From Dermabacter sp. (GTDB lineage Bacteria > Actinomycetota > Actinomycetes > Actinomycetales > Dermabacteraceae), in assembly GCA_030538475.1 (NCBI GenBank), contig JAUNTX010000005.1:62001-126000 (forward strand): a DNA stretch of 64,000 nucleotides. The letters are read 5' to 3'. The notes under the pieces are model-generated. The model was not told the DNA's origin and did no database searches. It saw only the letters and a program-made list of their open reading frames with translations. Position numbers and translations under genes: made by a program. Positions 8,451-16,478 of the stretch are shown here, piece by piece; position 1 is the stretch's first letter, and the number at the start of each line of letters is the position of its first letter.

Positions 8451-9578
8451 TCAGACCAGGGTGGGGTCCTTCACCTGATTCGGGAAGTAGTCCTCGCAGC
8501 CGCCCTCGCGGTACACGTCGGCGGTCGCGCAGTGCAGGCCGCCACCGAAGGCGTAGGCGTCGCGGAACGGCACGGGGATCACGTTCATGCCGAGCTTGTC
8601 CATCTGCTCCATCTGATGAACCTCGGAGGCTTCGACACACACGGTCTTGTGGTCGATCACCAGGCAGTTCATCGACAGCCAGACCGAGGAGTAGCACAGC
8701 GGCGGCGGGGTGTCGTGGGCGGGCGGTGCCGCGTCCACGATCTGCCAGTCGTTCGCTTCAAAGATCGCGCGCTGTTCCTCGGGAAGCGGGCGGTGCGGGT
8801 TGTTGATGATGAGCCCCGGCCGCAGCGGCACGAACGTCGCGTCGATGTGGATGGGGTAGGGATCGCCCGGGAAGTTCACCGCGTGGATGCGGTGATCCGG
8901 GTAGTACCGCTTGAACCACTCCATCGCCTTGAGGTTCGTGGTGAGCCCGTGCTGGATGAACAGGTCTTTGCCCACGCGCATGACGTCGGCGGCATCCCAC
9001 ATGGGCTCCACCTCGGTCGTCACGAAGTCCTTGTTGGCGGTGCGCTCGAGGCGCTCCTCGAGGGAAATCCGTTCGTCGTAGTAGTTGTGGTGATACGAGT
9101 TATCGGTGAGCCGCGGGCGGGGAGCCTGGGTCCACTTGAAAGCGGGATCCTTCTCGAAGTACTCGTTCATGAGCGGCCAGTAGGCGAGGTACTCGAAGTA
9201 CCGGCAGCGGAACGAGTTGGCCGACGACATGATTTCGTTGCCCATGGTGAGCAGGATGTCGCGCGGGGGCATCTGGGTGAAGCCGGATTCCGTGCGGAAG
9301 TCCGGGGTCTGGATGGCCTGGTTCCACTGCAGCGGGGTGGGGCGATCCACCGTGATGCCGAGGCCCTCCAGGATCTTCACGTAGTTGTCGAGCTGTTCGT
9401 TGGCCGCCTCGACCGTGGCGGTGGGGCGCGGGCCCCACATGCCGCGCATTTCCGAATCGATCGGCACCTTTTCGGAGGTGGCGGGCTCTTCGGGCGGGAT
9501 CACGCTGAAGTCGGCGCGCCCCACGATCACGTGCTTGAGCGGGTCGAAGTCGTTCCATGAATTGACGATCGTTGTCAT
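8451..9578 (-). CDS. L-arginine:glycine amidinotransferase-like enzyme (AGAT family)
   Basis: The 375-residue protein aligns along its length with the arginine:glycine amidinotransferase family. These enzymes transfer the amidino group of arginine to an amine acceptor (glycine in AGAT), giving ornithine and a guanidino product. The catalytic triad is present: Asp195 (EPMWDAAD), His244 (PIHIDATF) and nucleophilic Cys350 (GGGLHCATAD). Other family blocks are NSWNDFDPLKHVIVGRA, PRDILLTMGNE and RYFEYLAY. A bacterial branch makes streptomycin-type amidino groups, so the acceptor could also be an amino-cyclitol or another amine. The gene lies 66 nt after arcC in the arginine deiminase cluster, an unusual partner. 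No antibiotic cluster surrounds it. Confidence 0.85.
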   Translation of the reverse strand: MTTIVNSWNDFDPLKHVIVGRADFSVIPPEEPATSEKVPIDSEMRGMWGPRPTATVEAANEQLDNYVKILEGLGITVDRPTPLQWNQAIQTPDFRTESGFTQMPPRDILLTMGNEIMSSANSFRCRYFEYLAYWPLMNEYFEKDPAFKWTQAPRPRLTDNSYHHNYYDERISLEERLERTANKDFVTTEVEPMWDAADVMRVGKDLFIQHGLTTNLKAMEWFKRYYPDHRIHAVNFPGDPYPIHIDATFVPLRPGLIINNPHRPLPEEQRAIFEANDWQIVDAAPPAHDTPPPLCYSSVWLSMNCLVIDHKTVCVEASEVHQMEQMDKLGMNVIPVPFRDAYAFGGGLHCATADVYREGGCEDYFPNQVKDPTLV

Positions 9579-9644
9579 GATTCCTTCTTTCCTGATGCGG
9601 GCCCCGGTGCGAAGCCCTCGTGTGTGGTGCGCGCCCGGGGGCGC

Positions 9645-10613
9645 TTACTGGACAGACTGGTGGGGGTGGGTGCGCGGGACGCCGTGGTGGACGCCGCCGT
9701 AATACCCGCCCGGGGTGATGAGGGTGCCCGCGGTGCCGGCCACCATGCGGGAGGCGTCGGCGAGGCGCCCAATAGCGGAGGTTCCGCCGGTGAGTTCCAC
9801 GAAGCGGCAGGCCGCCTCGACCTTCGGCCCCATCGATCCCGCGGCGTAGCCCTCGGCGCGCATCATGGCGGGGGTGGCGCGCGAGATTTCCCTCTGCTCG
9901 TCCGTCCCGAAGCCCTCGTAGACGGCGGGCACGTCGGTGAGGATCATGAGCATGTCCGCGTCCAGGGCCTCGGCGAGCACGGCCGCCGTGAGGTCCTTGT
10001 CGATGACCGCCTCGATGCCCCGACGGTTGCCGTTCTCGTCGCGGATCACGGGGATGCCTCCCCCGCCGGAACACACGACGACTGCTCCCGCCTCCACGAG
10101 GGTGCGGATCACGCGGGTTTCCACGATCCGCTGCGGCTGCGGGGACGGCACCACGCGGCGAAAGTAGGGCCCGTCGGCCTTCATGACCCAGCCGCGTTCC
10201 TCCTCGAACCGGCGGGCGTCGGCCTCCGAATACACCTCCCCCACGAACTTCGTGGGGTTCTGGAAAGCCGGGTCCCCAGCGAGCACGAGGGTCTGGTTGA
10301 CGCACGCGGCCACGAGCCGATCCGGGAGACGATTCTGGAGGGCCTGGAGCATCCAGTACCCGATCAGTCCCTGGGTCATCGCGCCGAGCGAATCAAACGG
10401 ATACGGCTCGCTGAGTGCGGGATCGTTCGCCGATTCAAGGGCGAGCACGCCCACCTGGGGTCCGTTGCCGTGGGTGAGGACCACATCGTGCTCGTCGGCG
10501 AGCGGGGCGAGGGCATCGACGGCGGTGCGGACATTCTCGATCTGGGGCCGGGCATCGGGGCTCTGCCCCCTCTCCAGAAGGGCGTTGCCGCCGAGCGCGA
10601 TGACGATCCTCAT
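9645..10613 (-). CDS. arcC: Carbamate kinase
   Basis: The 322-residue kinase makes ATP and carbamate/NH3 from carbamoyl phosphate and ADP, the last step of the arginine deiminase pathway. It starts MRIVIALGGNALL, the nucleotide-binding glycine loop of the family. The conserved HGNGPQVG, VVCSGGGGIPV and IDKDLTAAVLA blocks follow. The ATG at 10613 starts 1 nt after the stop codon of ornithine carbamoyltransferase, so the two are tightly coupled. The longer open frame upstream is part of the OTC gene in another phase. Confidence 0.95.
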   Translation of the reverse strand: MRIVIALGGNALLERGQSPDARPQIENVRTAVDALAPLADEHDVVLTHGNGPQVGVLALESANDPALSEPYPFDSLGAMTQGLIGYWMLQALQNRLPDRLVAACVNQTLVLAGDPAFQNPTKFVGEVYSEADARRFEEERGWVMKADGPYFRRVVPSPQPQRIVETRVIRTLVEAGAVVVCSGGGGIPVIRDENGNRRGIEAVIDKDLTAAVLAEALDADMLMILTDVPAVYEGFGTDEQREISRATPAMMRAEGYAAGSMGPKVEAACRFVELTGGTSAIGRLADASRMVAGTAGTLITPGGYYGGVHHGVPRTHPHQSVQ

Positions 10614-10614
10614 C

Positions 10615-11655
10615 TCACATCGCCTCCCTCGTGACGCGGCCGAGCACGGGGGTGGGGGCGCCGAGCGTGGCGACCATGACCGCCTTGATGGTGTGCATCC
10701 GGTTTTCTGCCTGGTCAAACACCACGGACGCGGCGGATTCAAACACCTCGTTCGTGACCTCGAGCTCCGGCATGCCCGTCGCCTCGAAGATGCTCTCCCC
10801 CACGCTCGTGTGCCGGTCGTGGAAGGCGGGCAGGCAGTGCAGGAACTTGCAGTCGGGATTGCCGGTCGCGGCCAGGAGCTCGGCGTTCACCTGGTAGGGG
10901 GAAAGCTGGGCGATCCGCGAGTCCCACACCTCCTTGGGCTCGCCCATGGAGACCCACACGTCGGTGTAGAGGAAGTCGCAGCCCTGAACACCCACCGCGG
11001 GATCGTCGGTCACGGTAATGCGCGCGCCGGAGGATTCGGCCAGGCGCTCGGCCGCATCGATCACGGACTGTTCGGGCCGCAGCTCTGCGGGCCCCACCAT
11101 GCGCACGTCCATGCCCATGAGCGCCCCGGCCACGAGTAGCGAGTTCGCCACGTTGTTGCGGGTATCGCCCACGTACGCGAACGCGATGTCGGCGTAGTCC
11201 TTGCCCGAGGCCTCGCGCATGGTCAGCTGATCGGCGAGCATCTGCGTGGGGTGCCACTCGTCGGTAAGCCCGTTCCACACGGGCACGCCCGACAGCCGGG
11301 CGAGTTCCTCCACGTGCTCTTGCTTCGCGCCGCGAAACTCGATGCCGTCGTAGTAGCGGCCGAGCACCCGCGCCGTGTCCGCGACCGACTCCTTGTGGCC
11401 CATCTGCGAACCGCTCGGGTCCAGGTAGGTGACGTGGGCGCCCTGATCGAACGCGGCCACCTCGAAGGAGCAGCGCGTGCGGGTGGAGGTCTTTTCGAAG
11501 ATGAGGGCGATGTTCTTGCCGTCCAGGAACGTGCGTTCCACACCGGCCTTCTTCGCGGCCTTCAATTCGGCGGCCAGCTCCAGCAGGTAGCGCCATTCGG
11601 CCTGGGTGAAATCAACTTCCTTGAGGAAGGAGCGGTGCGTGAGGGTGATGCTCAT
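10615..11655 (-). CDS. arcB: Ornithine carbamoyltransferase, catabolic
   Basis: The 346-residue enzyme splits citrulline with phosphate into ornithine and carbamoyl phosphate. Carbamoyl-phosphate motif STRTR, the HPTQ block and ornithine motif HCLPAFHD are present; the length suits catabolic OTCs. Its position between arcA and arcC supports the catabolic role rather than arginine synthesis. The ornithine it releases is also a product of the amidinotransferase two genes downstream. Confidence 0.95.
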   Translation of the reverse strand: MSITLTHRSFLKEVDFTQAEWRYLLELAAELKAAKKAGVERTFLDGKNIALIFEKTSTRTRCSFEVAAFDQGAHVTYLDPSGSQMGHKESVADTARVLGRYYDGIEFRGAKQEHVEELARLSGVPVWNGLTDEWHPTQMLADQLTMREASGKDYADIAFAYVGDTRNNVANSLLVAGALMGMDVRMVGPAELRPEQSVIDAAERLAESSGARITVTDDPAVGVQGCDFLYTDVWVSMGEPKEVWDSRIAQLSPYQVNAELLAATGNPDCKFLHCLPAFHDRHTSVGESIFEATGMPELEVTNEVFESAASVVFDQAENRMHTIKAVMVATLGAPTPVLGRVTREAM

Positions 11656-11733
11656 GGTGTCTCTCCTGGTAGCGATCTGCGTGGGGGTGGTGGGTGGACG
11701 GTGCGGGGCCGACGGGGGTGTGCCGGGGCCGGC

Positions 11734-12966
11734 TCAGGCGGGCAGGGGGTCACGGATGGTGGGGCAGCTCATGCAGCGTGGGCCGCCACGCCCACGCCCC
11801 AGTTCGCCGCCGGGAACGGTGATGACTTTGATCCCTTCCGCTTCGAGGTAGGCGTTGGCCCGCGTGTTGCGGTCATAGGCGACGACCACGTTGGGGCGCA
11901 GGGTGAGGACGTTGCAGGCGTCGTTCCACTGGCCGCGTTCGGCGGCGAGGTTGTCTTCGGGGGTGGTGAGGAAGCGCAGGTCGGGGCGCCCGAGGGCCGC
12001 GGCGAGGACGGCGTGCATTTTCTCGCCCGGGGCGCGCTGAACGACGATTTCCCCCACGTGGGCGCCGCGAGTGATGCTCACGCTCGGCAGCATGCCGAGG
12101 CGGCCGTACTTGAGGAAGGTGTCTTCGTTGACCATGGTCATGACGGTGTCCAGGTGCATCTGCGCGCGCTCCTCGTTCATGAGCAGTCCCACGACGCGCT
12201 CCACCTGGCCGCTCTCCCACAAAAGGGAGCGGGCAAGGCGCTCGAATCCGGCCGCCGTGGTGCGCTGGGAGATGCCGACGAGGACGGCGCCGTTGCCGAT
12301 AACTTCGACATCGCCGCCTTCGACGGTCGCGGGCCCGTCAGCCATGCCTGCCGCCCACGTGTTGATGTCGTGCCCGGCGAAGCGGGGATGCCAGCGGTAG
12401 ATGGCCTCGTAGTTGAGGGTTTCGCGCTGCCGGGCCACCATGCGCATCGAATTGATCGAGACGCCGTTGTAGATCCAGCACGAGGTGTCGCGAGTGAAGA
12501 GGTGATTGGGGAGGCAGCGCAGCACCATCGAGTCCGCCTCCGCGCGCTCGAAGTAGACCGAGGCGTGGTCGCCGATGCTCTGGATGAGTTCGTTCTTCGT
12601 GATGCCTTCGATGAGGTGGCAGGCGAGGGCGTCGGCGCTGAGGGAGTCCGCGTATTCGCGCATGTAGCGGGTGCCGGTAATGCCGTACCAGTGCTCATCG
12701 AACGTGACGGCGGAGAGGAACTCGCGGGCCTCGGGCACACGCAGGGTGTCTGCCAGCAGGCTGTGGACGTAGAGGACTTCGGCGCCCTGCTCGCGGAGCA
12801 CGTCGGCAAAGACGTCGTGTTCGCGCTGCGCCTGTTCGGTCCACACCACGTCGTCGAAGAGCAGTTCGTCCTTGTTCGTGGGCGTGAGCCGGTCCATCTC
12901 TCGCCCGGGGCGGTGCACGATGACCTGGCGAAGTGTTCCCACTTCCGATGCCACGCTGTACTTCAT
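11734..12966 (-). CDS. arcA: Arginine deiminase
   Basis: The 410-residue enzyme hydrolyses arginine to citrulline and ammonia, the entry to the ATP- and alkali-generating ADI pathway. Recognisable blocks are [36 protein letters not shown] and the C-terminal [10 protein letters not shown] with catalytic Cys398. The ATG at 12966 is chosen because homology begins at [10 protein letters not shown] and GAGGGATGAG precedes it; seven codons upstream are unsupported. It is the first gene of the operon and follows a near-consensus promoter at 12999-13027. Confidence 0.95.
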   Translation of the reverse strand: MKYSVASEVGTLRQVIVHRPGREMDRLTPTNKDELLFDDVVWTEQAQREHDVFADVLREQGAEVLYVHSLLADTLRVPEAREFLSAVTFDEHWYGITGTRYMREYADSLSADALACHLIEGITKNELIQSIGDHASVYFERAEADSMVLRCLPNHLFTRDTSCWIYNGVSINSMRMVARQRETLNYEAIYRWHPRFAGHDINTWAAGMADGPATVEGGDVEVIGNGAVLVGISQRTTAAGFERLARSLLWESGQVERVVGLLMNEERAQMHLDTVMTMVNEDTFLKYGRLGMLPSVSITRGAHVGEIVVQRAPGEKMHAVLAAALGRPDLRFLTTPEDNLAAERGQWNDACNVLTLRPNVVVAYDRNTRANAYLEAEGIKVITVPGGELGRGRGGPRCMSCPTIRDPLPA

Positions 12967-12998
12967 GGGTCTCATCCCTCTCACCATCGAGATCCGGT

Positions 12999-13027
12999 TG
13001 CATAACCTGATGAATCCATTCTGTCAA
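12999..13027 (-). promoter_or_regulatory. arc operon promoter
   Basis: TTGACA (13027-13022), a 17-bp spacer and TATGCA (13004-12999) are seen on the minus strand about 33 nt before the arcA start. The -35 is perfect and the spacing ideal. Confidence 0.7.
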
Positions 13028-13054
13028 AGTGGTACGTGAGTACTAGGGACTTTG
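13025..13054. promoter_or_regulatory. Candidate operator overlapping the arcA -35 element
   Basis: Inverted repeat CAAAGT (13025-13030) / ACTTTG (13049-13054) encloses GTAC-N4-GTAC, with a third GTAC at 13055-13058. It overlaps the -35 box and lies between arcA and the divergent hydrolase. The cognate regulator is unknown; the TetR at 5.3 kb and the RpiR protein at 13.9 kb are the local candidates. Confidence 0.35.
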
Positions 13055-13155
13055 GTACCGTAGTTCCAGACTTGCGGCGGGCCGGCGGACGATGGCGCTC
13101 GCGACCCACCCGTGAGAGGGTGGACGCGAATCCCACCCCACCCTTCGGAGGCACC

Positions 13156-13812
13156 ATGACGGGCACTGCCACAACCGTGGTGTTCCTCCACGGACTCGGC
13201 GAGGGGCCCGAGGTCTGGGACCACCAGCTCGCCCACCTCCCCTCCGATCTGCGAGGCCTCAGCCTGCACATGCCCGGCTTCGACCCCGCCGCTCCCCCGC
13301 TCACGCCATTCACGCTCGCGGCATCCGCCGAGGCCCTCGCGACCGAGCTTGATCGCCGCCAGATCCGACGGGCGCACCTGTGCGGCCTCTCGCTTGGCGC
13401 CATGCTCGCTCTCCAGTTCGCCATGAGGCGCCCGGACCGGATCACCTCCCTCACCCTTGCCGCCCCTCAAGCGAAGCCACCTCGCGCCCTCATGGCCGTC
13501 CAGTCCGGCATTCTGCGCCTGATTCCCGCTCGTTTTCTTCCCGCGGGAAGCCCTCCCAAGCCACTCCTGCTGGAGGTCCTTGCCGACGCCGCCCGCACCG
13601 ACCTCACCCCGGACCTCGCGAGCATCCACGCCCCCACCCTCGTGCTGTGCGGGCAGAAGGATCGCGCCAATCTTCCCGCCGCCCGCCGGATCGCCCACGC
13701 TATTTCGGGTGCGCGGCTGCACGTCCTGGAGGGCGCCGGGCACCTGTCACACCTCGAGGCGCCCGAGGCGTTCTCGCGAGAACTCCACGCGTTTCTCACC
13801 GACGCGCCGTGA
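13156..13812 (+). CDS. Alpha/beta-hydrolase fold protein
   Basis: The 218-residue protein has the oxyanion-region motif FLHGLGEGPEVWD, the nucleophile elbow GLSLGA (Ser about 87), an acid site CGQKDRAN and the catalytic His in GAGHLSHLE. This is a complete Ser-Asp-His triad. It resembles 3-oxoadipate enol-lactonase/esterase-type hydrolases but is short in the lid region. The ATG at 13156 is preceded by GGAGG at 13147; the longer frame back to 13036 runs into the arc promoter region. It is divergent from arcA and 75 nt before the RpiR regulator. Substrate unknown. Confidence 0.78.
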   Translation: MTGTATTVVFLHGLGEGPEVWDHQLAHLPSDLRGLSLHMPGFDPAAPPLTPFTLAASAEALATELDRRQIRRAHLCGLSLGAMLALQFAMRRPDRITSLTLAAPQAKPPRALMAVQSGILRLIPARFLPAGSPPKPLLLEVLADAARTDLTPDLASIHAPTLVLCGQKDRANLPAARRIAHAISGARLHVLEGAGHLSHLEAPEAFSRELHAFLTDAP

Positions 13813-13887
13813 GGGCGGGCGCTCAGCATCTCTGATCTGCGAGGATGAGGCACACGGCGTGACAACAACCGATGGGAGGTGACGCCT

Positions 13888-14748
13888 GTGGCATGGGAAG
13901 TTCTCAGGCGCTCCACCCGGGCGGGCGCACTCACGGCGAGCGAGCGGGCTGTCGCCGAGTTCTACAACTCCTCATTGCCGGGCGCGGCCTTCATGAACCT
14001 GCAGCAGGTCGCGTCCGCGTCGGGCGTGAGCACCGCGTCGGTCAGCCGATTCGCGCGCAAGCTGGGGTTTGAGGACTTCCGTGACCTGTCGGCGTCGCTC
14101 AGCATGGACGCCCGCTTGGTCCTCGAACGCCCCGGGGATCGCATCGCCACCTCCGATGGCGAGTCGTGCGCAGAGGGGAGGATCGCTCGTGCGCGCGAGG
14201 ATCTCGATGCCACGGCGACCGCGCTCGACTGGGTGCAGGTACACCGGGCCATCGACCTCCTGCGCGATACCTCGCGGCCACTCCTTCTCGGGGCCGTCGC
14301 CTCGGGTCAGCCGCTCCTGGAGCACGTCGGCCTTCTGCTGTCGTATCTGCGCGGAGGCGTCCGGGTGCTCGCAGGGACCGACCGCTGGCCGCACGAGATT
14401 GCCGCGCTCACCACCAACCACGTCGTCCTCGTCGCGGCGTACGACCGCGACCCCCTCCCCGTTGTCCACCTTCTCGAGCGCGCGCACGCGGTGGGGGCGG
14501 CCACGATTGCCCTCACCAATATCCCCACCAGTCCGCTCCTCAGCATGGCCCGGGTGCCGCTGCGGCTGCGCACGGGCCCGGGCACTCCCTTCGGTAGCCG
14601 CGTGGCACTCCTCGCCGTCCTCGAGACCTTGGTCGATGGCGTGGCCGAAGCGCAGCCGGAGGGGCATTGGCGCGCCGACGCGATTGAGCTGTCGTTTGAC
14701 GCGCTGGGCATTCACCCCTCCACGATGCGTCGACACACTGACACTTAA
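13888..14748 (+). CDS. RpiR/MurR-family regulator with SIS domain
   Basis: The 286-residue protein has an N-terminal RpiR-type HTH (LTASERAVAEFY, MNLQQVASASGVSTASVSRFARKLGF) and a C-terminal SIS domain (about residues 120-260) that would bind a phosphosugar or other metabolite. GTG 13888 is chosen over GTG 13879 because GGGAGG lies 8 nt upstream. It lies directly before the malolactic enzyme. Its 3' end and the following gap carry two palindromes (14742-14751 and 14748-14777) that look like its operators. It may regulate the malolactic genes, the arc operon or both. Confidence 0.82.
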   Translation: MAWEVLRRSTRAGALTASERAVAEFYNSSLPGAAFMNLQQVASASGVSTASVSRFARKLGFEDFRDLSASLSMDARLVLERPGDRIATSDGESCAEGRIARAREDLDATATALDWVQVHRAIDLLRDTSRPLLLGAVASGQPLLEHVGLLLSYLRGGVRVLAGTDRWPHEIAALTTNHVVLVAAYDRDPLPVVHLLERAHAVGAATIALTNIPTSPLLSMARVPLRLRTGPGTPFGSRVALLAVLETLVDGVAEAQPEGHWRADAIELSFDALGIHPSTMRRHTDT

Positions 14749-14777
14749 GTGACATACTCAAAGGAGCATTGTCACTT
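14742..14777. promoter_or_regulatory. Candidate operator upstream of the malolactic enzyme
   Basis: A 10-bp palindrome CACTTAAGTG (14742-14751) overlaps AAGTGACA (14748-14755), which pairs with TGTCACTT (14770-14777) as an 8-bp inverted repeat with a 14-nt spacer. A TTGTCA -35-like element (14769-14774) and GTTAGA (14793-14798) lie at an 18-bp spacing, so the repeat would cover a promoter. Confidence 0.5.
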
Positions 14778-14818
14778 CATCAACACTGCTTCGTTAGACG
14801 GACACGACGGAGGTCCCT

Positions 14819-16471
14819 ATGTCATCGCTGCCCACCTCACTCTCCGATTCCCTCGCCACGCGGGGCACCGCTTTCACTCGTGAGGACCGGGCGCGGCTCG
14901 GCCTCGTCGGCCGCCTCCCCTCCGCCGTCGAAACCCTCGACCAGCAGGCCGCGCGCTGCTACGCCCAGCTTTCCTCGTACGACTCCGACCTGCAGAAGTA
15001 CATTTACCTCGACCAGTTGCACAACCGGAACGAGACCGTCTACTACCGCCTGCTCGCCGACCACATGTCCGAGCTCCTGCCCGTGGTGTACGACCCCACC
15101 GTCGGCGAGGCCATCAAGAAGTGGTCGCGCGACTACCGCCGCACCCGCGCCGTCTACCTCTCGATTGACAGGATCGACGACATCGAAGCCTCCTTCGATG
15201 AACTGGGGCTTGGGCCGGACGACGTTGACCTCCTCGTCTGCTCGGATGCCGAGGAAATCCTCGGGATCGGAGACTGGGGCGTGAACGGGACCGACATTTC
15301 CGTCGGCAAGCTCGCCGTCTACACCGCCGCGGCGGGCATCCACCCCGGCCGCACCATCGCCGTCAACCTCGACTGCGGCACCAACAACGAGACGCTGCTG
15401 AATGACCCCGGTTACCTGGGCAATCGTCATTCGCGCGTGCGCGGCGAGAAGTACGACGAGTTCATCGCCACCTACCTGAAGGTCGCGGCGGAAAAGTTCC
15501 CGAACGCGCTATTGCACTTCGAGGACTTCGGGCCGTCCAACGCCCGGCGCATCCTCGTCAACAACGCCACCAGCTACCGCATCTTCAACGACGACATGCA
15601 GGGCACGGGCGCGATCGTCATGTCCGCCGTCATCTCCGGCATGAAGGTCACGGGGCAGAGCTTCGCCGACCAGCGCCTCGTGGTCTACGGCGCGGGCACC
15701 GCCGGGACCGGCATGGCCGACCAGATCCATGCCGGAATGATGCGCGCGGGCCTTTCCGAAGACGAGGCAAAGTCACGGATCTGGCTCATCGATATCAACG
15801 GCCTGGTCACGGACGACATGGAGAACCTTCCCGACTACCAGCAGGTGTATGCCAGAGCGGCCGACGAGGTGAAGGACTGGACGCGCAAGGACGGGAAGAT
15901 TGGGCTCCTCGAGGTGGTGCGCCAGGCGCAGCCCACGATCCTCATCGGCACCTCTACCGACCACGGCGCCTTCACCCGCGAGGTGATCGAGGCGATGGCC
16001 GACGGCGTGGAGCGGCCCATCATTTTGCCGCTCTCGAACCCCACCGAGCGGATCGAGGTCATGCCGTCGGACGTGATCCAGTGGACCCAGGGCAAGGCCC
16101 TCGTGGCCACCGGCATTCCCGTCCCGCCCGTCGAGTACGACGGCACGTCCTACGTGATCGGTCAGGGCAATAATGCCCTGCTCTACCCCGGTCTGGGCCT
16201 CGGCATCATCGTGTCCGGCGCCTCGCGGGTCACGGACGGCATGCTCCTGGCCGCAGCCGAAGCGGTGGCCTCGCAGGTTGATCCCTCCTCCCTCGGCGCG
16301 TCGCTGCTGCCGGATGTCGAGAACCTTCGCGCATCCTCGGCGACCGTCGCCGTCGCGGTCGCCACGCAAGCCGCGGCCGACAAGGTGGCCACCATCGAGC
16401 ACGACGACCTCGTTCAGGCCGTCCAGGACGCGATGTGGCAACCCACCTACGCGCAGGACGCCTCGCTGTAG
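14819..16471 (+). CDS. mleA: Malolactic enzyme (malate to lactate + CO2), malic-enzyme family
   Basis: The 550-residue protein belongs to the malic-enzyme family and looks like malolactic enzyme rather than ordinary malic enzyme. The diagnostic block reads ILGIGDWGVNG followed by VGKLAVYTAAAGIHP, where malic enzymes usually have GD(L/Q)G. It starts NxxxxRGTAFT-like (LATRGTAFTREDRARLGL) as lactic-acid-bacterial MleS does. NAD-binding GAGTAGTG and metal/substrate blocks HFEDFG and FNDDMQGTG are present. A conventional ACT-type malic enzyme sits at 48 kb, which supports specialisation. Malolactic conversion raises pH and drives proton-motive force. GACGGAGG precedes the ATG. Confidence 0.78.
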   Translation: MSSLPTSLSDSLATRGTAFTREDRARLGLVGRLPSAVETLDQQAARCYAQLSSYDSDLQKYIYLDQLHNRNETVYYRLLADHMSELLPVVYDPTVGEAIKKWSRDYRRTRAVYLSIDRIDDIEASFDELGLGPDDVDLLVCSDAEEILGIGDWGVNGTDISVGKLAVYTAAAGIHPGRTIAVNLDCGTNNETLLNDPGYLGNRHSRVRGEKYDEFIATYLKVAAEKFPNALLHFEDFGPSNARRILVNNATSYRIFNDDMQGTGAIVMSAVISGMKVTGQSFADQRLVVYGAGTAGTGMADQIHAGMMRAGLSEDEAKSRIWLIDINGLVTDDMENLPDYQQVYARAADEVKDWTRKDGKIGLLEVVRQAQPTILIGTSTDHGAFTREVIEAMADGVERPIILPLSNPTERIEVMPSDVIQWTQGKALVATGIPVPPVEYDGTSYVIGQGNNALLYPGLGLGIIVSGASRVTDGMLLAAAEAVASQVDPSSLGASLLPDVENLRASSATVAVAVATQAAADKVATIEHDDLVQAVQDAMWQPTYAQDASL

Positions 16472-16478
16472 AGCGCAC

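Noticed and set aside
6351..9560. A 1069-codon open frame on the plus strand.
   Set aside because: It is the antisense shadow of the MHS, DMT and amidinotransferase genes; its translation is low-complexity (E, H, R, G) and has no domain.
13005..13021. Possible ArgR box (GAATGGATTC) in the arcA promoter.
   Set aside because: Only a short GAAT-N2-ATTC palindrome inside the -35/-10 spacer; it does not match the known ARG-box layout well.
14819..16471. Ordinary NAD-malic enzyme (MaeA/SfcA) call.
   Set aside because: The ILGIGDWGVNG block and N-terminus fit malolactic enzyme better; kept as the alternative because activity cannot be read with certainty.
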